Assembly: GCF_020193575.1 (NCBI RefSeq)
Contig: NZ_JADYVD010000015.1
Location: 79,783 to 143,782, forward strand
Direction: 5' to 3'
DNA: 64,000 nucleotides
From: Ensifer sp. IC4062
Lineage (GTDB): Bacteria; Pseudomonadota; Alphaproteobacteria; Rhizobiales; Rhizobiaceae
Part shown: positions 44,109 to 55,070 of the stretch, one piece after another
Position numbering within the stretch: position 1 is the first letter of the stretch
How the letters are laid out: the number at the start of each line of letters is the position of its first letter
Position numbers and translations under genes: made by a program
Notes under the pieces: model-generated
The model's input: the letters and a program-made list of their open reading frames with translations, nothing else
Database searches by the model: none
What the model was told of the DNA's origin: nothing

Positions 44109-45419
44109 TTACGAGTTTCGCTCGCGCCGAAGTTTCGCCCACCATTCGAGCCGCTTGCGGAGTTCGCGTTCGAAACCGCGCTCGGGCGGATCATAAAATG
44201 TCTTACGACCCATCTTCTCAGGAAAATAATCCTGCCCTGAAAACGCGTCCGGCTCGTCGTGGTCGTAACGGTATCCCTCGCCGTAACCCTCGCCCTTCAT
44301 GAGCTTTGTCGGAGCATTCAGAATATGTTTCGGCGGCAGAAGCGAGCCGTTTTCCTTCGCCGCTCGCATCGCCGACTTGTAGGCCGCGTAGACCGCATTC
44401 GACTTCGGTGCCGTCGCGACATAGACACAGGCCTCGGCCAGGGCAAGCTCGCCTTCCGGCGAGCCGAGATAATCATAGGCGTCCTTGGCGGCATTGCAGA
44501 TCACCAGCGCCTGAGGATCGGCAAGACCGATGTCTTCGACGGCCATGCGGACCAGCCGCCTGCCGATATAGAGCGGGTCCTCACCGGCATCGAACATGCG
44601 GCAGAGATAATAAAGTGCGGCATCCGGATCCGAACCGCGTACGGACTTGTGGAGCGCCGAGATCAGATTGTAGTGCCCATCTTGCCCCTTGTCGTAGACC
44701 GGGGCGCGGCGCTGGACGATGTTCTGCAGGCCATTGGCATCGAAGATTTCATCCCGACGCGCCGCGCGCCAGACTTCTTCGGCGAGCGTCAGCGCTGCAC
44801 GCCCGTCGCCATCCGCCATGCGCAGCAGAGTGGCGCGGGCATCCTCATCGAGCGGCAGAGACTTGCCCTCCGCCTGCTCGGCGCGTCGCAAGAGTTCCTC
44901 CAGGCTCGCCTCGTCATGCGGCTTGAAGGTCAAGACACGCGCGCGCGACAGGAGTGCGGCGTTTAGTTCAAAGGACGGGTTCTCGGTCGTCGCGCCGACG
45001 AGGATCACCGTTCCGTCTTCCATGACCGGCAGGAAGCTATCCTGCTGGGCGCGATTGAAGCGATGGATCTCGTCTACGAATAGCAACGTCTGGCGGCCCG
45101 ACATCCGCCTAGCACGGGCAGAATCGAACACTTTCTTGAGGTCCGCGACGCCGGAGAAGATTGCCGAGATCTGCTCGAAGGCGAGGCCGGCCTCTCCGGA
45201 GAGGAGGCGGGCGACAGTCGTCTTGCCTGTCCCCGGCGGGCCCCAGAAAATCATCGATCCCAGAGAGCCGGACGCGATCATGCGGGTAAGAGCGCCATCT
45301 TCGCCTGTCAAATGCTCTTGCCCCGTCACTTCGGCAAGCGTGCGCGGACGCAGCCTGTCGGCGAGTGGCCTCGCCGACGCCATTTCCGGTGGTTCGATGG
45401 GTGAAAAGAGATCGCTCAT
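44109..45419 (-). CDS. rarA: replication-associated recombination protein RarA (MgsA)
   Basis: 436 residues from the ATG at 45419. It is an AAA+ ATPase of the RarA/MgsA/WRNIP1 group that acts at stalled replication forks. It has Walker A GPPGTGKT (60-67), Walker B LLFVDEIH (D116, E117), a sensor region ([22 protein letters not shown]) and the C-terminal MgsA tetramerisation domain. Its start overlaps the stop of the upstream Do-type protease gene by four bases (ATGA). Confidence 0.96.
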   Translation of the reverse strand: MSDLFSPIEPPEMASARPLADRLRPRTLAEVTGQEHLTGEDGALTRMIASGSLGSMIFWGPPGTGKTTVARLLSGEAGLAFEQISAIFSGVADLKKVFDSARARRMSGRQTLLFVDEIHRFNRAQQDSFLPVMEDGTVILVGATTENPSFELNAALLSRARVLTFKPHDEASLEELLRRAEQAEGKSLPLDEDARATLLRMADGDGRAALTLAEEVWRAARRDEIFDANGLQNIVQRRAPVYDKGQDGHYNLISALHKSVRGSDPDAALYYLCRMFDAGEDPLYIGRRLVRMAVEDIGLADPQALVICNAAKDAYDYLGSPEGELALAEACVYVATAPKSNAVYAAYKSAMRAAKENGSLLPPKHILNAPTKLMKGEGYGEGYRYDHDEPDAFSGQDYFPEKMGRKTFYDPPERGFERELRKRLEWWAKLRRERNS

Positions 45420-46813
45420 TTGAAGAACTGTCTGATGAGCTGGCCGTCGCGCTCGATCTCGACGCGCCACAGGGATGCGTCCTCGGCGGTGACGCTTTCG
45501 AGCGTCTTCGACGTGTCGATCTCCGTGCCGTTGACGGACCGGACAATGTCCTTCGGCTCGAGGCCGATGCGGGCTGCCGGCGAGCCTCGGTTGATCTCGG
45601 TCACGACGACGCCTCGCAGCGAAGTCGGCATTCGCAACTCTTCGGCCAGCCGCGGCGAAAGATTCGCCACGACCGCGCCGGCGAAAGGATTGCGCCCCTC
45701 GATCAGCCGCTCGTCGCGCGGCGAAGTCTCCGGGGCCTGTTCGAGCTTGAGGACGACGTCGTGCGTCTCTCCGTTCTCGGAGACCGTTACACGGGCTTCG
45801 TGACCAATGCCGACGGTCGTCAGCCGATAGCCGAGCGCGTCCGGGTGTTCGACGGCAATGCCGTTGACTGCGGTAACCACCTGCCCCGGTTTCATGCCGG
45901 CGGCCGCAGCCGGGCCGTCAGAAGCAACGGCTGTCACCAAGGCGCCACGGGCCCGGTCAAGACCGAGCGCCTCCGCCACCTCAGACGTGACCGGTTCAAA
46001 GGTGGCGCCGATGAAGGGACGGATGAACGAGCCGCCGCCGCCCTCTGCGGAGGCGACGAAGACCTTGACCAGATTGGCAGGAATCGCGAAGCCGACGCCG
46101 TTGGAGCCGCCGCCCCTCGAGAAGATCGCCGTATTGATTCCGATCAGCTGCCCCTTCATGTCGATCAGGCCGCCGCCGGAATTGCCGGGATTGATGGCTG
46201 CGTCCGTCTGGATAAAGAAGCCGAAGTCGCCGGAGTTAATCTGGTTGCGGGCGAGCGCCGATACGATTCCGCTCGTCACGGTTTGGCCGACGCCGAAGGG
46301 ATTGCCCATCGCCAGCACCAGATCGCCTACCTCGACGGCGTCGGAATCGCCGATCGGAATGATGTCGAACGGCCCGTCCGACTGGATCTTCAGGACGGCA
46401 AGGTCCACGCGGTCATCCTTGAGCATGATCTTGCAGGGGTACTCGCGACCGTCGGCAAGCGCCACTTTGATGTCGTCGGCTCCTTCGATAACGTGGTTGT
46501 TCGTGACCACCACGCCGTTCCGGCCGACGATCACGCCCGACCCGAGCGACGACTGCTTTTCGGTCCTGTTCGGCATGCGCTGGCCAAAGAACTCTTCGAA
46601 GAAGGGATCCCCGGCAAAAATCGACCGCCGCTCGACCACCCGCTCGGCATAGACGTTCACGACGGCATTTGCCGTCTGCTTTACCAGAGGCGCAAAGGAA
46701 AGCTGCATCTCGGCACGCGATTCGGGCACGACCCTGGCGTTCTGCGCCGTCGCCGGGGCGGACAATGCAATCGCAACGACAAGTGTCACCAATGCTCGAC
46801 GGCCAAAGATCAT
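45416..46813 (-). CDS. Do/DegQ-type periplasmic serine endoprotease
   Basis: A 465-residue protease-chaperone with a Sec signal (about 1-23, ending ATAQ). The triad is H107 (TNNHVIE), D138 (DRVDLAVLKI) and S212 (GNSGGG). Two PDZ domains follow (about 265-355 and 375-460). Such proteins degrade or refold damaged envelope proteins. It is coupled to rarA by a four-base overlap, an operon order seen in other rhizobia with no clear functional reason. Confidence 0.94.
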   Translation of the reverse strand: MIFGRRALVTLVVAIALSAPATAQNARVVPESRAEMQLSFAPLVKQTANAVVNVYAERVVERRSIFAGDPFFEEFFGQRMPNRTEKQSSLGSGVIVGRNGVVVTNNHVIEGADDIKVALADGREYPCKIMLKDDRVDLAVLKIQSDGPFDIIPIGDSDAVEVGDLVLAMGNPFGVGQTVTSGIVSALARNQINSGDFGFFIQTDAAINPGNSGGGLIDMKGQLIGINTAIFSRGGGSNGVGFAIPANLVKVFVASAEGGGGSFIRPFIGATFEPVTSEVAEALGLDRARGALVTAVASDGPAAAAGMKPGQVVTAVNGIAVEHPDALGYRLTTVGIGHEARVTVSENGETHDVVLKLEQAPETSPRDERLIEGRNPFAGAVVANLSPRLAEELRMPTSLRGVVVTEINRGSPAARIGLEPKDIVRSVNGTEIDTSKTLESVTAEDASLWRVEIERDGQLIRQFFK

Positions 46814-46996
46814 GCAGCATTTCTCCCTTTCGTTGCCGTTACGATCAGATAGGATTTCGCAAGAAAAAAGGCAAACCGCTGAACGGACTAACGCTCACGG
46901 ACGACACACGAAAACGTGGTTCCCGGCACCTTTTCCAGTGATTGAAACTTTGCTCATCTGATCGCTCGTAAACGCCGATCTTTACCGGGGAAGTTC

Positions 46997-47938
46997 ATGA
47001 CCGCTTATCGCCCGCCGCGTGTCGCTGCGTTCGAGATCACGCCCGAACGCCTTTTTCTCAATCGCAGAACATTCCTGGCGACGGCTGTCGGCGGCCTGGT
47101 TCTGGGTGGGGCAACGGCCGCTCGTGCAACGGCCCTCAAGGCGTCGACGAGCCCCTATAAGCTCGATGAAGCCATGACGCCCGAGAAAGACGTGACGAGC
47201 TACAACAACTACTACGAATTCGGCACAGGCAAAGGCGATCCCGCAGCCAATTCGGGAAGCTTCAAGCCTTCGCCCTGGACGGTCAAGGTCGATGGCTTGG
47301 TCGGCAAACCGACGGAATTCGGGCTCGAGGAACTTCTGGCCTTCCCGCTCGAAGAGCGGATTTATCGCATGCGCTGCGTCGAGGCCTGGTCCATGGTCAT
47401 CCCGTGGATCGGCTTTCCGCTGGCCGCCCTTCTCGACAAGGTCGAACCGCTCGGCAGCGCCAAATATGTCGCCTTCGAGACCGTGGTGCGGCCGGAAGAA
47501 ATGCCCGGTCAGACTGGCTATTTCCAGCCGCTGGAATGGCCCTATCGCGAAGGCCTGAGGCTGGACGAGGCGCGGCACCCGCTGACGATCCTTTCGGTCG
47601 GCCTCTACGGCAAGACGCTGCCGAACCAGAATGGCGCGCCTATCCGGTTGGTGGTGCCCTGGAAATACGGCTTCAAGGGAATCAAATCGATCGTGCGAAT
47701 CTCGTTGACCGAGACGCCCCCGCCTTGCACCTGGAACCTCGCTGCTCCGAATGAATACGGCTTCTATGCCAATGTGAACCCGACAGTCGATCACCCGCGC
47801 TGGAGCCAGGCGACGGAGAGCCGCATTGGCGAAGGCGGCTTCTTCGGCGCCAACCGACGCGATACGCTTCCCTTCAACGGCTATGCCGAAGACGTCGCCG
47901 GCCTCTATGCCGGCATGGACTTGAAAGCGAACTTCTGA
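46997..47938 (+). CDS. msrP: methionine-sulfoxide reductase molybdopterin subunit MsrP
   Basis: A 313-residue periplasmic molybdoenzyme that repairs oxidised methionine in envelope proteins. Twin-arginine signal [12 protein letters not shown] (R23, R24) shows Tat export of the folded cofactor protein. The molybdenum-ligand Cys is C127 ([10 protein letters not shown]), within the sulfite-oxidase fold. msrQ follows after two bases. A GGGGAAG ribosome site precedes the ATG. Confidence 0.96.
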   Translation: MTAYRPPRVAAFEITPERLFLNRRTFLATAVGGLVLGGATAARATALKASTSPYKLDEAMTPEKDVTSYNNYYEFGTGKGDPAANSGSFKPSPWTVKVDGLVGKPTEFGLEELLAFPLEERIYRMRCVEAWSMVIPWIGFPLAALLDKVEPLGSAKYVAFETVVRPEEMPGQTGYFQPLEWPYREGLRLDEARHPLTILSVGLYGKTLPNQNGAPIRLVVPWKYGFKGIKSIVRISLTETPPPCTWNLAAPNEYGFYANVNPTVDHPRWSQATESRIGEGGFFGANRRDTLPFNGYAEDVAGLYAGMDLKANF

Positions 47939-47940
47939 CG

Positions 47941-48597
47941 ATGTCTACCCTCCCCGCCATCCCGAAACGCTTCCATGGCCCTTCGGTCTGGCTGCTCTAC
48001 GCGCTCGGCCTCTGCCCGGCGATATCGGCCTTCTATCTTGGCGCAACCGGACAGCTGCCGGGCAACGCCGTAAAGGAGTTCGAGCACCTGCTTGGCCTTT
48101 GGGCGCTTCGCTTCCTCGTCGCGACGCTGACGATCACGCCGATCCGCGATCTTTTCGGGATAAACTGGCTGAGATACCGCCGCGCCCTCGGCCTGCTCGC
48201 CTTCTACTACGTGCTGATGCACTTCCTGGCCTATATGGTGCTGGACCAGACGCTGCGCCTCCAGCCGATCGTCGCCGATATCGCCCGCCGGCCATTCATT
48301 ACCATCGGCATGGCTACACTCGCCATGCTGGTTCCGCTTGCAATCACATCGAATAATTGGTCGATCCGTCGGCTCGGCCAGCGGTGGAACCAACTTCATC
48401 GGCTCGTGTATGTGATCGCGGCCGCCGGCGCTCTTCATTTCACCATGGCGGTGAAGGTGGTGGGGCCAGAGCAGATGCTTTACGTCGGCCTCGTCGCCCT
48501 GCTGCTTGGCTGGCGGGCTGTCCGAAGGCGCTTCCTTCGCTGGAGGCGCCAGCAGGTCGTTTCGGGTCGCCCCGCAACAGAAAAAGCGGTCGGGTGA
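47941..48597 (+). CDS. msrQ: heme-binding membrane subunit MsrQ
   Basis: A 218-residue inner-membrane b-type cytochrome with about six transmembrane helices. It passes quinol or flavin electrons to MsrP. Family His residues are visible in FYYVLMHFLAYM, and in the WNQLHRLVYVIAAAGALHFTMAVK segment. Two bases separate it from msrP. Its last codons are part of the terminator stem of the convergent rplQ unit. Confidence 0.95.
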   Translation: MSTLPAIPKRFHGPSVWLLYALGLCPAISAFYLGATGQLPGNAVKEFEHLLGLWALRFLVATLTITPIRDLFGINWLRYRRALGLLAFYYVLMHFLAYMVLDQTLRLQPIVADIARRPFITIGMATLAMLVPLAITSNNWSIRRLGQRWNQLHRLVYVIAAAGALHFTMAVKVVGPEQMLYVGLVALLLGWRAVRRRFLRWRRQQVVSGRPATEKAVG

Positions 48598-48614
48598 CGA
48601 TCACCCGGCCGCTT
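48584..48614 (-). terminator. terminator of the alpha ribosomal operon
   Basis: On the minus strand AAGCGGCCGGGTGA pairs with TCACCCGACCGCTT (one mismatch) around TCG, followed by TTTCTG to give TTTTT. It ends the rplQ transcript 28 bases after the stop and overlaps the end of msrQ. Confidence 0.9.
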
Positions 48615-48641
48615 CAATTCTTCTGTCGTTAGCTTTGGCGA

Positions 48642-49067
48642 TCAGGCTGCTTCAGCTGCCTCAGCTTCGGCTGCAACGCGAGCGCGGTCCTTTGCACCCT
48701 TGGCATCGACATCGCGGTCAACGAACTCGATGACAGCGAGGGCGGCGTTGTCGCCGTGGCGGAAGCCTGCCTTCATGATGCGCAGGTAGCCGCCGTTGCG
48801 GGTGGCGTAGCGCGATGCGATCGTGTCGAACAGCTTCGAGACGACGGCAATGTCACGGATCTGCGAGATCGCCTGACGGCGGGCATGCAGGTCGCCGCGC
48901 TTGCCGAGCGTGACGAGCTTTTCGACGATCGGACGGATTTCCTTTGCCTTCGGCAGGGTGGTCACGATCTGTTCGTGTTCGATCAGCGAAGCTGCCATGT
49001 TGGCAAACATCGCCTTGCGGTGGCTGGCGGTTCTATTCAGCTTGCGGCCGGCTTTACCGTGGCGCAT
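48642..49067 (-). CDS. rplQ: 50S ribosomal protein L17
   Basis: A 141-residue L17, starting [34 protein letters not shown]. Its core (to about residue 118) is the family length; the Ala/Glu-rich C-terminal tail is an alphaproteobacterial extension. It is the last gene of the minus-strand ribosomal supercluster, 146 bases after rpoA. Confidence 0.97.
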   Translation of the reverse strand: MRHGKAGRKLNRTASHRKAMFANMAASLIEHEQIVTTLPKAKEIRPIVEKLVTLGKRGDLHARRQAISQIRDIAVVSKLFDTIASRYATRNGGYLRIMKAGFRHGDNAALAVIEFVDRDVDAKGAKDRARVAAEAEAAEAA

Positions 49068-49179
49068 GGCTATTCTCCTTTACTTGCAGGCATCCGCCTG
49101 CAGTCTATTGGGGCGTATATTCCGCTGAGGGCCGAAGGCTTGAAGCGATGAGACATATACGCAGTTTAACTTTCTAAGG

Positions 49180-49216
49180 CCAGCTTTACGCGTTCTTTCG
49201 AACGCGTGCGGCCTTA
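49180..49216 (-). other. hairpin at the rpoA-rplQ junction
   Basis: AAGGCC...CGCGTT and AACGCG...GGCCTT can form an interrupted stem spanning the rpoA stop codon. There is no T tract. It may influence the balance between rpoA and rplQ or mRNA processing. Confidence 0.4.
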
Positions 49217-50224
49217 GTATTGGTCTTCGTAACGCTTGGCGAGATCTTCGATGTTCTCGGGCGGCCAGGACGGCACTTCCATGCCGAGGTGCAGGCCCAT
49301 GGAAGCGAGAACTTCCTTGATTTCGTTGAGCGACTTGCGACCAAAATTCGGCGTGCGGAGCATTTCTGCCTCGGTCTTCTGAATGAGGTCGCCGATATAG
49401 ACGATGTTGTCGTTCTTCAGGCAGTTGGCCGAACGGACGGAAAGCTCCAGTTCGTCGACCTTCTTGAGAAGCGCAGGGTTGAAGGCGAGCTCGGTAACTG
49501 CCTCTTCCTCGGCTTCCTTCTGCGGCTCGTCAAAGTTGACGAAGACCGACAGCTGGTCCTGAAGGATGCGGGCCGCGAAGGCGATCGCATCTTCACCGGT
49601 GACGGAGCCATCGGTCTCGATGGACATCGTCAGCTTGTCATAGTCGAGAACCTGGCCTTCACGGGTGTTTTCCACCTTGTAGGAGACCTTCTTGACCGGA
49701 GAGTACAGGCTGTCGACCGGAATGAGGCCGATCGGCGCATCTTCCGAGCGATTGCGGTCAGCCGGCACGTAGCCCTTGCCGTTGTTGACGGTGAACTCCA
49801 TGCGGATCTCCGCACCCTCGTCGAGGGTGCAGATCACATGGTTCGGGTTGAGGATCTCGATATCGCCAACCGTCTGGATGTCACCGGCGGTCACAACGCC
49901 CGGGCCCTGCTTGCGCACGACCATGCGCTTTGCGTCGTCGCCATCCATCTTGATGGCGATTTCCTTGATGTTGAGCACGATGTCGGTCACGTCTTCCCGG
50001 ACGCCCGGGATAGAGGAGAACTCGTGCAGCACGCCGTCGATCTGCACTGCGGTGACGGCAGCACCGCGCAGCGACGACAGAAGCACGCGGCGAAGCGCGT
50101 TGCCGAGCGTCAGACCAAAGCCGCGCTCAAGCGGTTCCGCGACCAGCGTTGCCTTGGTGCGGCCGGAGGAGGCGAACTCCACCTTGTTCGGCTTGATCAA
50201 TTCCTGCCAATTTTTCTGGATCAT
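49214..50224 (-). CDS. rpoA: RNA polymerase alpha subunit
   Basis: 336 residues from the ATG at 50224 ([14 protein letters not shown]); a 14-residue extension to 50266 is not conserved. The N-terminal domain (about 1-235) assembles the polymerase, and the C-terminal domain (about 255-320, [32 protein letters not shown]) contacts UP elements and activators. It lies between rpsK and rplQ as in most bacteria. Confidence 0.98.
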   Translation of the reverse strand: MIQKNWQELIKPNKVEFASSGRTKATLVAEPLERGFGLTLGNALRRVLLSSLRGAAVTAVQIDGVLHEFSSIPGVREDVTDIVLNIKEIAIKMDGDDAKRMVVRKQGPGVVTAGDIQTVGDIEILNPNHVICTLDEGAEIRMEFTVNNGKGYVPADRNRSEDAPIGLIPVDSLYSPVKKVSYKVENTREGQVLDYDKLTMSIETDGSVTGEDAIAFAARILQDQLSVFVNFDEPQKEAEEEAVTELAFNPALLKKVDELELSVRSANCLKNDNIVYIGDLIQKTEAEMLRTPNFGRKSLNEIKEVLASMGLHLGMEVPSWPPENIEDLAKRYEDQY

Positions 50225-50280
50225 GTTTTCTGCCTTCCGTTCGTTGCCACCATCCAATCGTGACAACCGAGCCCCGAAGA

Positions 50281-50310
50281 CCGGGAGAGCGCCTGAACGC
50301 TCTCACCGGG
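50281..50310 (-). other. rpoA leader hairpin
   Basis: GAGAGCG and CGCTCTC with flanking CCGG pairs give about 11 bp with one bulged T in the 100-base gap before rpoA. No T tract follows, so it is not a plain terminator. A processing or regulatory site is possible. Confidence 0.4.
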
Positions 50311-50327
50311 ATGTTGAATGCATATGA

Positions 50328-50717
50328 TCAGACGCGGCGCTTCTTGCGCGGGCGGCAGCCGTTGTGCGGGATCGGGGTCACATCGCGGATCGAGGTGATC
50401 ATGAAGCCCGCAGCCTGCAGCGCGCGAAGTGCGGATTCACGACCCGAACCCGGACCGCAAACTTCCACTTCCAGCGACTTCATGCCGTGTTCCTGGGCCT
50501 TCTTGGCGCAGTCTTCAGCGGCGATCTGAGCGGCAAACGGGGTCGACTTACGCGAACCCTTGAAACCTTTTGCACCGGCGGACGACCAGGCGATTGCATT
50601 GCCCTGCGCGTCGGTGATGGTGATCATCGTGTTGTTGAACGACGAATTGACGTGTGCGACGCCAGACGTGATGTTCTTGCGCTCGCGACGGCGAACGCGG
50701 GTGGCTTCCTTGGCCAT
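50328..50717 (-). CDS. rpsK: 30S ribosomal protein S11
   Basis: A 129-residue S11 of the small-subunit platform. The signature [30 protein letters not shown] and the basic C-terminus [10 protein letters not shown] are intact. It follows rpsM after an unusually long gap of about 230 bases that contains hairpins. Confidence 0.98.
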
Positions 50718-50903
50718 TGGATCCCTTTCTTAGATCTCTGCACCGCCGTAATTCCAGCGGCTCCACCGGGAAAAGGATTGGTCGTCCCCTGCCCTGCATC
50801 TTCACTTCTTACCGAGCCAGCACGCCGGCTCGACGGAGATTCGCGATACCGATCCCGGTTCGCGAAGGTCAGGCGAAATCGCCTTTCCAAACTGCAAAAG
50901 GAG

Positions 50904-50922
50904 GCCGGCGCACGACGCCAGC
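50904..50922 (-). terminator. hairpin between rpsM and rpsK
   Basis: On the minus strand GCTGGCG pairs with CGCCGGC (one T-G pair) around a 5-base loop, followed by CTCCTTTTGC. It lies 25 bases after the rpsM stop. It is a moderate intrinsic-terminator candidate inside the operon. Confidence 0.5.
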
Positions 50923-50946
50923 TTCCCGCCTTCCCTTTTCGGGAAA

Positions 50947-51315
50947 TTACTTCTTCTTGCCGGCGATCGCCTTTGCCGGACCCTTGCGGGTACGGGCATT
51001 GGTGTGCGTGCGCTGGCCGCGCACCGGCAGGCCGCGACGATGGCGAAGGCCACGATAGCAGCCGAGGTCCATCAGGCGCTTGATGTTCATCGCGGTTTCG
51101 CGACGCAGATCACCTTCAACCTGGTAATCGCGGTCGATCGTTTCGCGGATCTGAAGGACTTCCGCGTCCGTCAGCTGGTGTACGCGACGGTCAGACGGGA
51201 TGCCGACCTTTTCGATGATTTCCTGCGCGAATTTCGGGCCGATCCCGTGAATGTAGGTCAGCGCGATGACGACGCGCTTTGCCGTCGGGATGTTGACGCC
51301 AGCGATACGTGCCAC
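50947..51315 (-). CDS. rpsM: 30S ribosomal protein S13
   Basis: 122 residues starting with a GTG at 51315 (read as [26 protein letters not shown]), which matches the universal S13 start; the longer frame to 51351 is not conserved. AAGGAGAATA precedes it. S13 contacts tRNA and the large subunit. It follows adk after a 230-base gap. Confidence 0.97.
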   Translation of the reverse strand: MARIAGVNIPTAKRVVIALTYIHGIGPKFAQEIIEKVGIPSDRRVHQLTDAEVLQIRETIDRDYQVEGDLRRETAMNIKRLMDLGCYRGLRHRRGLPVRGQRTHTNARTRKGPAKAIAGKKK

Positions 51316-51547
51316 GTCTATTCTCCTTGCGTTCCAGTTGCCATCCGGCAATAGGTGCTTCGTTACGCGACCTCGAAGAGCCGCACGTTAATTGAGGTTC
51401 GAGACACGTCAAAAACGACCGTACCCGGACTTCATTGCTTTGAAGACCGCGCCGATCGCTTCTCATGTCGCGAGTTGACGCTGTCTTTGGAGGAATCGGC
51501 CGGAAAAGTCAACTCCCCGGCGGTTCCATTTTGGCGAAGACGAAAGT

Positions 51548-52126
51548 CTAGGCCAGAATCTTCTCGATTTCGGCGGTGACCGTGTTCACGTCCGCCATGC
51601 CGTCCACAGCCTTCAGTTGACCGGTACCGGCATAGTATTCCGACAACGGAGCCGTTTTCTCGCGATATTCCGTCAGGCGACGCTTGAAAGCTTCCGGATT
51701 GTCGTCGGAGCGAACGGTACCGCCGGCGGCGATGGTTTCCGCTACGCGATTCTCCATTCGCCGCACAAGAGCCGCCTCGTCGACTTTGAGCTCGATCACG
51801 GCATCGAGCTTCAGGCCCTTGCTTTCGAGCATGCGGTCAAGCGCCTTGGCCTGCGGCACGGTCCGCGGATAACCGTCGAGGATAAACCCCTTGGCGCAGT
51901 CCGGCGCATCGATACGGTCAGAGACGATTTCATTGACGATCTCGTCGGAAACGAGTTGGCCGGCATCCATGACGGCCTTCGCCCGCTTACCCACTTCGGT
52001 CGCCTGAGCCACGGCCGCCCGCAGCATGTCGCCTGTGGAAAGCTGCGGAATGCCGTATCTCTCCGTCAGAAGCTTGGCCTGTGTACCCTTGCCAGCGCCC
52101 GGCGGGCCCAAAAAAATCAGTCTCAT
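51548..52126 (-). CDS. adk: adenylate kinase
   Basis: A 192-residue short-type adenylate kinase interconverting AMP, ADP and ATP. P-loop GPPGAGKGT (7-15), AMP-site DGYPRT and the short LID (no zinc-finger insertion) are visible. Its start overlaps the secY stop by four bases (ATGA), the common secY-adk coupling. Confidence 0.97.
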   Translation of the reverse strand: MRLIFLGPPGAGKGTQAKLLTERYGIPQLSTGDMLRAAVAQATEVGKRAKAVMDAGQLVSDEIVNEIVSDRIDAPDCAKGFILDGYPRTVPQAKALDRMLESKGLKLDAVIELKVDEAALVRRMENRVAETIAAGGTVRSDDNPEAFKRRLTEYREKTAPLSEYYAGTGQLKAVDGMADVNTVTAEIEKILA

Positions 52127-53463
52127 CGTCCCCTCTTTCCTCCGCGCAGCTTCGACTTCTTGATCAGCCCCTCATATTGCTGAGCAATGAGGTGACCCTG
52201 GATCTGTGCTACCGTATCAAGGGTCACGCTGACAACAATCAAAAGCGACGTACCACCAAGGTAGAACGGCACGCCGGTCTGCGAGATGAGGATTTCGGGC
52301 AGGATGCATACGAAGATCAGGTAGATCGCGCCGATCACAGTGATACGCGTCAGCACGAAGTCGATGTATTCAGCTGTCCGTTCGCCCGGGCGAATGCCCG
52401 GAATAAACCCGCCGTGCTTCTTGAGATTGTCCGCAGTGTCCTTCGGATTGAATACGATCGCGGTGTAGAAGAAGGCGAAGAAGGCAATCATGCCGCCGTA
52501 GAGCACCATGTAGAGCGGCTGGCCGTGAGCGAGCGCGCTGACGATCGCCGTCGCCCAGCCGGGCAGCGTCGCAGTGTTGGTAAAACCTGCCAGCGTGGCC
52601 GGTAAGAGCAGCAGCGAGGACGCAAAGATCGCCGGAATAACGCCCGAGGTGTTAAGCTTCAGCGGCAGGTGCGACGTATCGCCCTGGAACATCCGATTGC
52701 CCACCTGGCGCTTCGGATACTGAATCAGCAGCCGGCGCTGGGCACGCTCGACGAAAACGATCAGCGCGATCACCGCCACGACCATGACAATGATGGCAAG
52801 AATGAGCGGTGTCGAAAGCGCGCCGGTGCGGCCGAGTTCCAAAGTACCGGCAAGTGCTCCCGGCAAGGCGGCGACAATACCAGCAAAGATGATCAGCGAA
52901 ATGCCGTTGCCAATGCCGCGCGAGGTGATCTGTTCACCGAGCCACATCAGGAACATGGTGCCGCCGAGAAGCGAAATCACAGTCGAAATGCGGAAAAACC
53001 AGCCCGGATCAACGACCAGCCCGCTGCCGCTCTCAAGGCCGATCGCAATACCGTAAGCTTGCATTGCGCCGAGGAGCACCGTGCCGTAGCGAGTATACTG
53101 GTTGATGATCTTGCGGCCCTGCTCGCCTTCCTTCTTCAACTGCTCGAGCGCCGGCACGACCGAAGTCATGAGCTGCACGATAATCGAAGCGGAAATGTAG
53201 GGCATGATGCCGAGCGCGAAGATCGCCATCCGCTCAACCGCACCGCCCGAGAACATGTTGAAAAGACCGAGAATACCGCCGCTTTGCCCCTGGAAGGCCT
53301 GCGCGAACGCATCCGGGTTCAGGCCGGGCAGCGGGATATAGGTGCCAAGACGATAAACCAGAAGCGCGCCAAGGGTGAACCAAAGACGCTTTTTCAGATC
53401 CTCCGCCTTGGCGAAAGTTGAAAAATTCAGGTTCGAGGCAAGCTGTTCCGCTGCAGAAGCCAT
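52123..53463 (-). CDS. secY: preprotein translocase subunit SecY
   Basis: A 446-residue channel subunit of the Sec translocon with ten transmembrane helices. It begins [37 protein letters not shown] and contains the [19 protein letters not shown] and [16 protein letters not shown] segments typical of SecY. It follows rplO after 234 bases, a gap that contains a strong terminator. Confidence 0.98.
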   Translation of the reverse strand: MASAAEQLASNLNFSTFAKAEDLKKRLWFTLGALLVYRLGTYIPLPGLNPDAFAQAFQGQSGGILGLFNMFSGGAVERMAIFALGIMPYISASIIVQLMTSVVPALEQLKKEGEQGRKIINQYTRYGTVLLGAMQAYGIAIGLESGSGLVVDPGWFFRISTVISLLGGTMFLMWLGEQITSRGIGNGISLIIFAGIVAALPGALAGTLELGRTGALSTPLILAIIVMVVAVIALIVFVERAQRRLLIQYPKRQVGNRMFQGDTSHLPLKLNTSGVIPAIFASSLLLLPATLAGFTNTATLPGWATAIVSALAHGQPLYMVLYGGMIAFFAFFYTAIVFNPKDTADNLKKHGGFIPGIRPGERTAEYIDFVLTRITVIGAIYLIFVCILPEILISQTGVPFYLGGTSLLIVVSVTLDTVAQIQGHLIAQQYEGLIKKSKLRGGKRGR

Positions 53464-53655
53464 GCGATTCTCCGCGTACCAAATTTCGGAATCAGCGGGA
53501 AAACCCGGTCAGTTCCGGAAAGAGAAGTCTTCGTTCTTGAAAACCGGACGCGAGGCGATTGTCGCTGCAATCGGATGCCTCACCGTGGTTTCCGTTATGT
53601 CCGATACAGCGAGCGATTCGCCGCCTTCGAACGTGAGGCTCACATATGGGAGCAA

Positions 53656-53686
53656 AACCACCCGGAGTGAAGCACCCCGGGCGGTT
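53656..53686 (-). terminator. strong intrinsic terminator between rplO and secY
   Basis: On the minus strand AACCGCCCGGGGTG and CACTCCGGGTGGTT pair across all 14 positions (two G-T) around a CTT loop, followed by a short TTT before GC. It lies 12 bases after the rplO stop. This should stop or attenuate spc-operon transcripts before secY. Confidence 0.8.
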
Positions 53687-53697
53687 CATCAGTCATA

Positions 53698-54168
53698 TTA
53701 TTCTGCGGCCGCTGCAAGCAGCTTGACCGAACCGCCGGCCTTTTCGATCTTCTCGATCGCCGACTTGGACGCGCCGGCAACTTCGAGCGAGATCTTGGCC
53801 TTCAGTTCGCCGTCAGCGAGAACGCGGACACCGTCCTTGGCGCGGCGGATAACGCCGGCAGCCTTGAGCGCAGCAGCATCGACGGTCTTCGACGCGTCGA
53901 GCTTCTTGGCATCGACGGCAGCCTGGATGCGGCCGAGCGACACGACAACGAACTCCGAAGCGAAGATGTTGTTGAAGCCGCGCTTCGGCAGGCGACGGTA
54001 GATGGGCATCTGACCGCCTTCGAAGCCGTTGATGGCAACGCCCGAACGAGCCTTCTGGCCCTTCACACCGCGGCCGGCGGTCTTGCCGGAGCCGGAACCG
54101 ATACCACGGCCAAGACGCTTGCGGTTCTTGGTCGAGCCTTCGTTGTCCTTGATTTCATTCAGTTTCAT
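53698..54168 (-). CDS. rplO: 50S ribosomal protein L15
   Basis: A 156-residue L15 with the Gly/Arg-rich N-terminus typical of the family ([43 protein letters not shown]). It assembles late in the 50S subunit. It is 13 bases after rpmD and 12 bases before the terminator hairpin. Confidence 0.98.
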   Translation of the reverse strand: MKLNEIKDNEGSTKNRKRLGRGIGSGSGKTAGRGVKGQKARSGVAINGFEGGQMPIYRRLPKRGFNNIFASEFVVVSLGRIQAAVDAKKLDASKTVDAAALKAAGVIRRAKDGVRVLADGELKAKISLEVAGASKSAIEKIEKAGGSVKLLAAAAE

Positions 54169-54181
54169 TTCTGGATCCCCC

Positions 54182-54385
54182 TCACTTCTCGTCGACGACG
54201 CGAACGAGGTGCTGGACGGCCCGGATCATGCCGCGAACGGCCGGAGTGTCTTCCAGCGTGCGAACCCGGTGCATCTTGTTGAGGCCCAGGCCGATGAGCG
54301 TCTGACGCTGTACGGCCGGACGGCGAATGGGGCTACCGGTCTGCTCGACGGTAACCGTCTTCTTGGCAACTTCTTTCTTAGCCAT
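54182..54385 (-). CDS. rpmD: 50S ribosomal protein L30
   Basis: A 67-residue L30. The family core [43 protein letters not shown] is complete. It is set between rpsE and rplO with 12- to 13-base gaps. Confidence 0.97.
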   Translation of the reverse strand: MAKKEVAKKTVTVEQTGSPIRRPAVQRQTLIGLGLNKMHRVRTLEDTPAVRGMIRAVQHLVRVVDEK

Positions 54386-54397
54386 CAGTCAGCTCCC

Positions 54398-54967
54398 TTA
54401 TTCTTCGGAAGCAACGCCGGCGGAAACGCGGCGAGCCTGGAGTGTGGCGTACTTCATGCCGCGCTGTGCCGCGATGTCCTTCGGGTGCATCTGGTTCTTG
54501 AGCGCGTCGAACGTCGCGCGAACCATGTTGTAAGGGTTCGACGAACCGGTCGACTTGGCGACGACGTCGTGAACGCCGAGCGTTTCAAAGACGGCGCGCA
54601 TCGGACCACCAGCGATGATACCGGTACCGGCCTTGGCCGAACGCAGCAGCACCTTGCCGGCGCCGTGACGGCCATGGACGTCGTGATGCAATGTGCGGCC
54701 ACCACGCAGCGGGACGAAGATCAGGTCCCGCTTGGCGGCTTCCGTTGCCTTGCGGATGGCTTCCGGCACTTCGCGCGCCTTGCCGTGACCGAAGCCAACG
54801 CGGCCCTTCTGGTCGCCGACGACGACGAGAGCTGCGAAACCGAAACGACGACCGCCCTTCACCACCTTGGCGACGCGGTTGATTGCGACGAGCTTATCGA
54901 CAAATTCGCTGTCGCGCTCTTCGCGGCTCTGGCGATCTTCGCGAGAGCCTCTTTTTTCTTGTGCCAT
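54398..54967 (-). CDS. rpsE: 30S ribosomal protein S5
   Basis: A 189-residue S5 involved in decoding accuracy. The signature [30 protein letters not shown] and [23 protein letters not shown] are conserved. The charged N-terminal extension ([13 protein letters not shown]) is alphaproteobacterial. It follows rplR after a 134-base gap that holds hairpins. Confidence 0.98.
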   Translation of the reverse strand: MAQEKRGSREDRQSREERDSEFVDKLVAINRVAKVVKGGRRFGFAALVVVGDQKGRVGFGHGKAREVPEAIRKATEAAKRDLIFVPLRGGRTLHHDVHGRHGAGKVLLRSAKAGTGIIAGGPMRAVFETLGVHDVVAKSTGSSNPYNMVRATFDALKNQMHPKDIAAQRGMKYATLQARRVSAGVASEE

Positions 54968-55070
54968 TGTCCTCTTCCTTTTTCTTTTCCGGGTGCAATC
55001 GGCAGATTGACGAAAGCCGCTTCACTTCCTTCGAAATCGAAGCGGCTGGTAGATTTGCGAAGCCGAGTTC

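Noticed and set aside
45365..46852. Long plus-strand frame (495 codons) opposite the Do-type protease
   Set aside because: Antisense shadow of a clearly real protease and rarA start; no ribosome site or family motif.
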